Position numbers and translations under genes: made by a program. DNA of 64,000 nucleotides from CAYURP01 sp964447175 (GTDB taxonomy: Bacteria > Zixibacteria > MSB-5A5 > SM23-73-2), in assembly GCA_964447175.1 (NCBI GenBank), contig CAYURP010000002.1:1-64000 (forward strand), given 5' to 3'. Below the pieces are notes generated by a model, which ran no database searches, was not told the origin of the DNA, and saw nothing but the letters and a program-made list of their open reading frames with translations. Positions 62,405 through 64,000 of this stretch are shown one piece after another (positions within the stretch are counted from its first letter, which is position 1; each line of letters begins with the position of its first letter).

Positions 62405-64000
62405 ATGGAAATAATCGTAGCGCTGATTGGAGTGGCAGGTGGGATTGCAGCGGTATATTTCGGCTATTGGCTCGTGAAGAGGGACCGCGAGAAGGACAAA
62501 GGCCAAGAACCACGAAAACCACTTCGTCCACCATCCCCTCCGACACCAAGCAGTCTACCGGAAGCGATTCCTAAACTTCCTGATCCCTACTTTGCTCATC
62601 CCTATCCTTTGCAGAAAAATTTCACTGGCAGGATGGCTGAAAGAATGGAGTTAACCGAATGGTTCACTAAAAGCTCTGATCCAATGTTTGCCTATATTGC
62701 CATTGGAGGTATGGGTAAGTCTGCACTTACCTGGTATTGGTTGAATGAGGATATCATTAAACAGGGATTGGCACCGGAGGGAGTTATCTGGTGGTCTTTT
62801 TATGACGAAGAAGCAAGATTTGAGACTTTCTTACTGAAAGCCATCCAATATGCAAGCAAAGGCAAAACCGATCCTAAAACGATAGACTCCACACGAGATA
62901 GAATGGAGTGCCTTTGCCACCTCCTTCGTGATAACCGATTTCTCTTAGTTCTTGACGGCGTAGAGCGCGTCCTTCGGGAGTACGCCGGCTTGGGGTCTCC
63001 TTATAAAGGTGATGAGGTGAAAGAGGATGAAAGGGGAGATTTCCGGGTGTGTGTCGATCCGAATGTTGGCATGTTTTTACAGTGGTTATGCTCTAGTAAT
63101 CCACAGACAAAGATACTCCTCACCAGTAGATTGTTTCCAAAAGAGCTGGATGGTATGTCAGGATGCTGTAAAGAAGAACTGGAGGAGATGTACAAACAGG
63201 ATGCAGTTGAGTTTTTTCTTCTGCAAGGAGTTAAAGGAACAAGAGCTGAAATCGAGAGGGCTTGTGAGCCTTATGGTTGTCATCCGTTGGGCTTAAGACT
63301 ACTCTCAGGTATGATTTTGAAAGATCCAAAATTTCAGGGTGATATAGTGGGATGGACAAGACATAATCCCATACCTGAATTAACAGGGACACAAAGACAA
63401 CATCATATATTAGGATTATCCTATGACTCATTAGATTCGTCGAAACAATCGCTAATAAGCAAACTATCAGCATTCAGGTATCCGATGGCCTATGATGCAA
63501 TCTCTATTTTAAATGAATTTGGAAATGAAAAGGAATTCGATGAAGCATTAATTGAATTGAGAGATAGGGGCCTGTTACTGCGAAATGACAAGACAAATAG
63601 ATACGACCTGCACCCTATTGTAAGAAGCTACTGCTATGATAGACTGTTAGATAAAAAAGGCGTTCATTCTCAATTACGCGACTACTTTGCAAAAGTGCCA
63701 CAACCTGAAAGGGTAGAATCTCTGGACGATTTAGCGCCGGTTATTGAATTGTATCACCATACAGTGAATTCGGGGAGGTATGATGAGGCTTTTCATTTGG
63801 TACCTGAACGGCTTCATGGCCCCCTTTATTATGTTCTTGGTGCTTATCAAACTGTTATTGACCTTCTTTGCGCTTTATTCCCAGATGGTGAAGATAAGCC
63901 ACCGCGGTTAAAAGAAAAAAATGCTCAGTCGTGGGCACTGCACTCATTAGCAGGCTCCTACTCCATATCTGGTCAGAGTAATAAGGCAGTCCCGCTGTTG
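62405..64000 (+). CDS. NB-ARC/STAND NTPase with N-terminal membrane anchor, cut by the window edge
   Basis: The reading frame is open from ATG 62405 (ribosome-binding site AAGGAG) for 532 codons to the last base. One N-terminal membrane helix (about 3-24) and a Pro-rich linker precede an NB-ARC domain: P-loop IGGMGKSALT (100-109), Walker B FLLVLDGVE (179-187), sensor KILLTSR (236-242), GLPL-like GCHPLGLRLLSG (291-302) and MHD-like RYDLHPIVRS (399-408). From about 420 helical repeats begin, of TPR type at the cut end. STAND proteins oligomerise on ligand sensing and are common in anti-phage defence and signalling. The usual N-terminal effector is replaced by a membrane helix. Confidence 0.88.
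   Translation, partial: MEIIVALIGVAGGIAAVYFGYWLVKRDREKDKGQEPRKPLRPPSPPTPSSLPEAIPKLPDPYFAHPYPLQKNFTGRMAERMELTEWFTKSSDPMFAYIAIGGMGKSALTWYWLNEDIIKQGLAPEGVIWWSFYDEEARFETFLLKAIQYASKGKTDPKTIDSTRDRMECLCHLLRDNRFLLVLDGVERVLREYAGLGSPYKGDEVKEDERGDFRVCVDPNVGMFLQWLCSSNPQTKILLTSRLFPKELDGMSGCCKEELEEMYKQDAVEFFLLQGVKGTRAEIERACEPYGCHPLGLRLLSGMILKDPKFQGDIVGWTRHNPIPELTGTQRQHHILGLSYDSLDSSKQSLISKLSAFRYPMAYDAISILNEFGNEKEFDEALIELRDRGLLLRNDKTNRYDLHPIVRSYCYDRLLDKKGVHSQLRDYFAKVPQPERVESLDDLAPVIELYHHTVNSGRYDEAFHLVPERLHGPLYYVLGAYQTVIDLLCALFPDGEDKPPRLKEKNAQSWALHSLAGSYSISGQSNKAVPLL

Overview
The window reads as chromosome of a Gram-negative (diderm), menaquinone-type bacterium from an uncultured candidate phylum. Diderm evidence is a Skp/OmpH chaperone, two TonB-dependent receptors, a secretin and a PorV-like barrel. 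Paired dockerin-type repeats with the core ADVVYLVNY, TonB receptors with carboxypeptidase-regulatory-like N-terminal domains, and a secreted protein ending in a type-9-like sorting domain are what I would expect of Zixibacteria, KSB1 or Marinimicrobia-like lineages. Zixibacteria is my best guess; it is inference, since no rRNA is present. Three tRNAs (Pro-TGG, Leu-CAG, Phe-GAA) lie in the window; there is no CRISPR, prophage or transposase.

Layout. 1-3.7 kb (minus): tRNA-Pro, then smpB - amidase-like - murI - rdgB; the amidase-like protein has lost two active-site residues. 4-8.5 kb (plus): two modular surface proteins sharing one N-terminal domain, plus a small dockerin protein. 8.7-12.7 kb: a TonB receptor behind a consensus sigma-70 promoter, overlapping an NHL-repeat protein. 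13.3-14.7 kb: a secreted papain-like protease with dockerin repeats. 14.8-18.3 kb (minus): binding protein - histidine kinase - two receiver-only regulators. 18.9-25.3 kb: TonB receptor, large secreted protein and PorV-like protein, a probable outer-membrane uptake and secretion set. 25.3-26.0 kb: two copies of an unexplained ~75-nt structured element, then tRNA-Phe.

26.4-37.1 kb is a near-complete type IV pilus operon whose gene order (I-J-K-L-M-N-E-G) matches the MSHA pilus locus of Vibrio; the pilins come first and no prepilin peptidase is present. 38.1-42.9 kb (minus) is a four-gene set that looks like a divergent chaperone-usher fibre system: two small secreted subunits, a chaperone-like protein and a 946-residue outer-membrane barrel. 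It is followed upstream by a TPR-GAF-AAA+ sigma-54 activator, a tiny secreted protein and a PqqD-M50-HlyD fusion protein.

49.4-50.7 kb is a gene-poor mosaic of duplicated palindromic repeats around the remains of a TPR gene. 50.7-61.5 kb holds metabolic and housekeeping genes (ubiE, Skp, PhzF-like, fucose-isomerase-like, S9 peptidase, nucleotidyltransferase, flavoprotein, cupin, tldD-tldE). 61.9-64 kb opens a possible defence module: a small unknown protein and an NB-ARC/STAND NTPase cut by the window edge.

Intergenic DNA throughout carries short dispersed palindromes of at least three families. The candidates most worth pursuing as undescribed systems are the chaperone-usher-like operon, the twin structured element at 25.4/25.6 kb and the STAND pair at the right edge.
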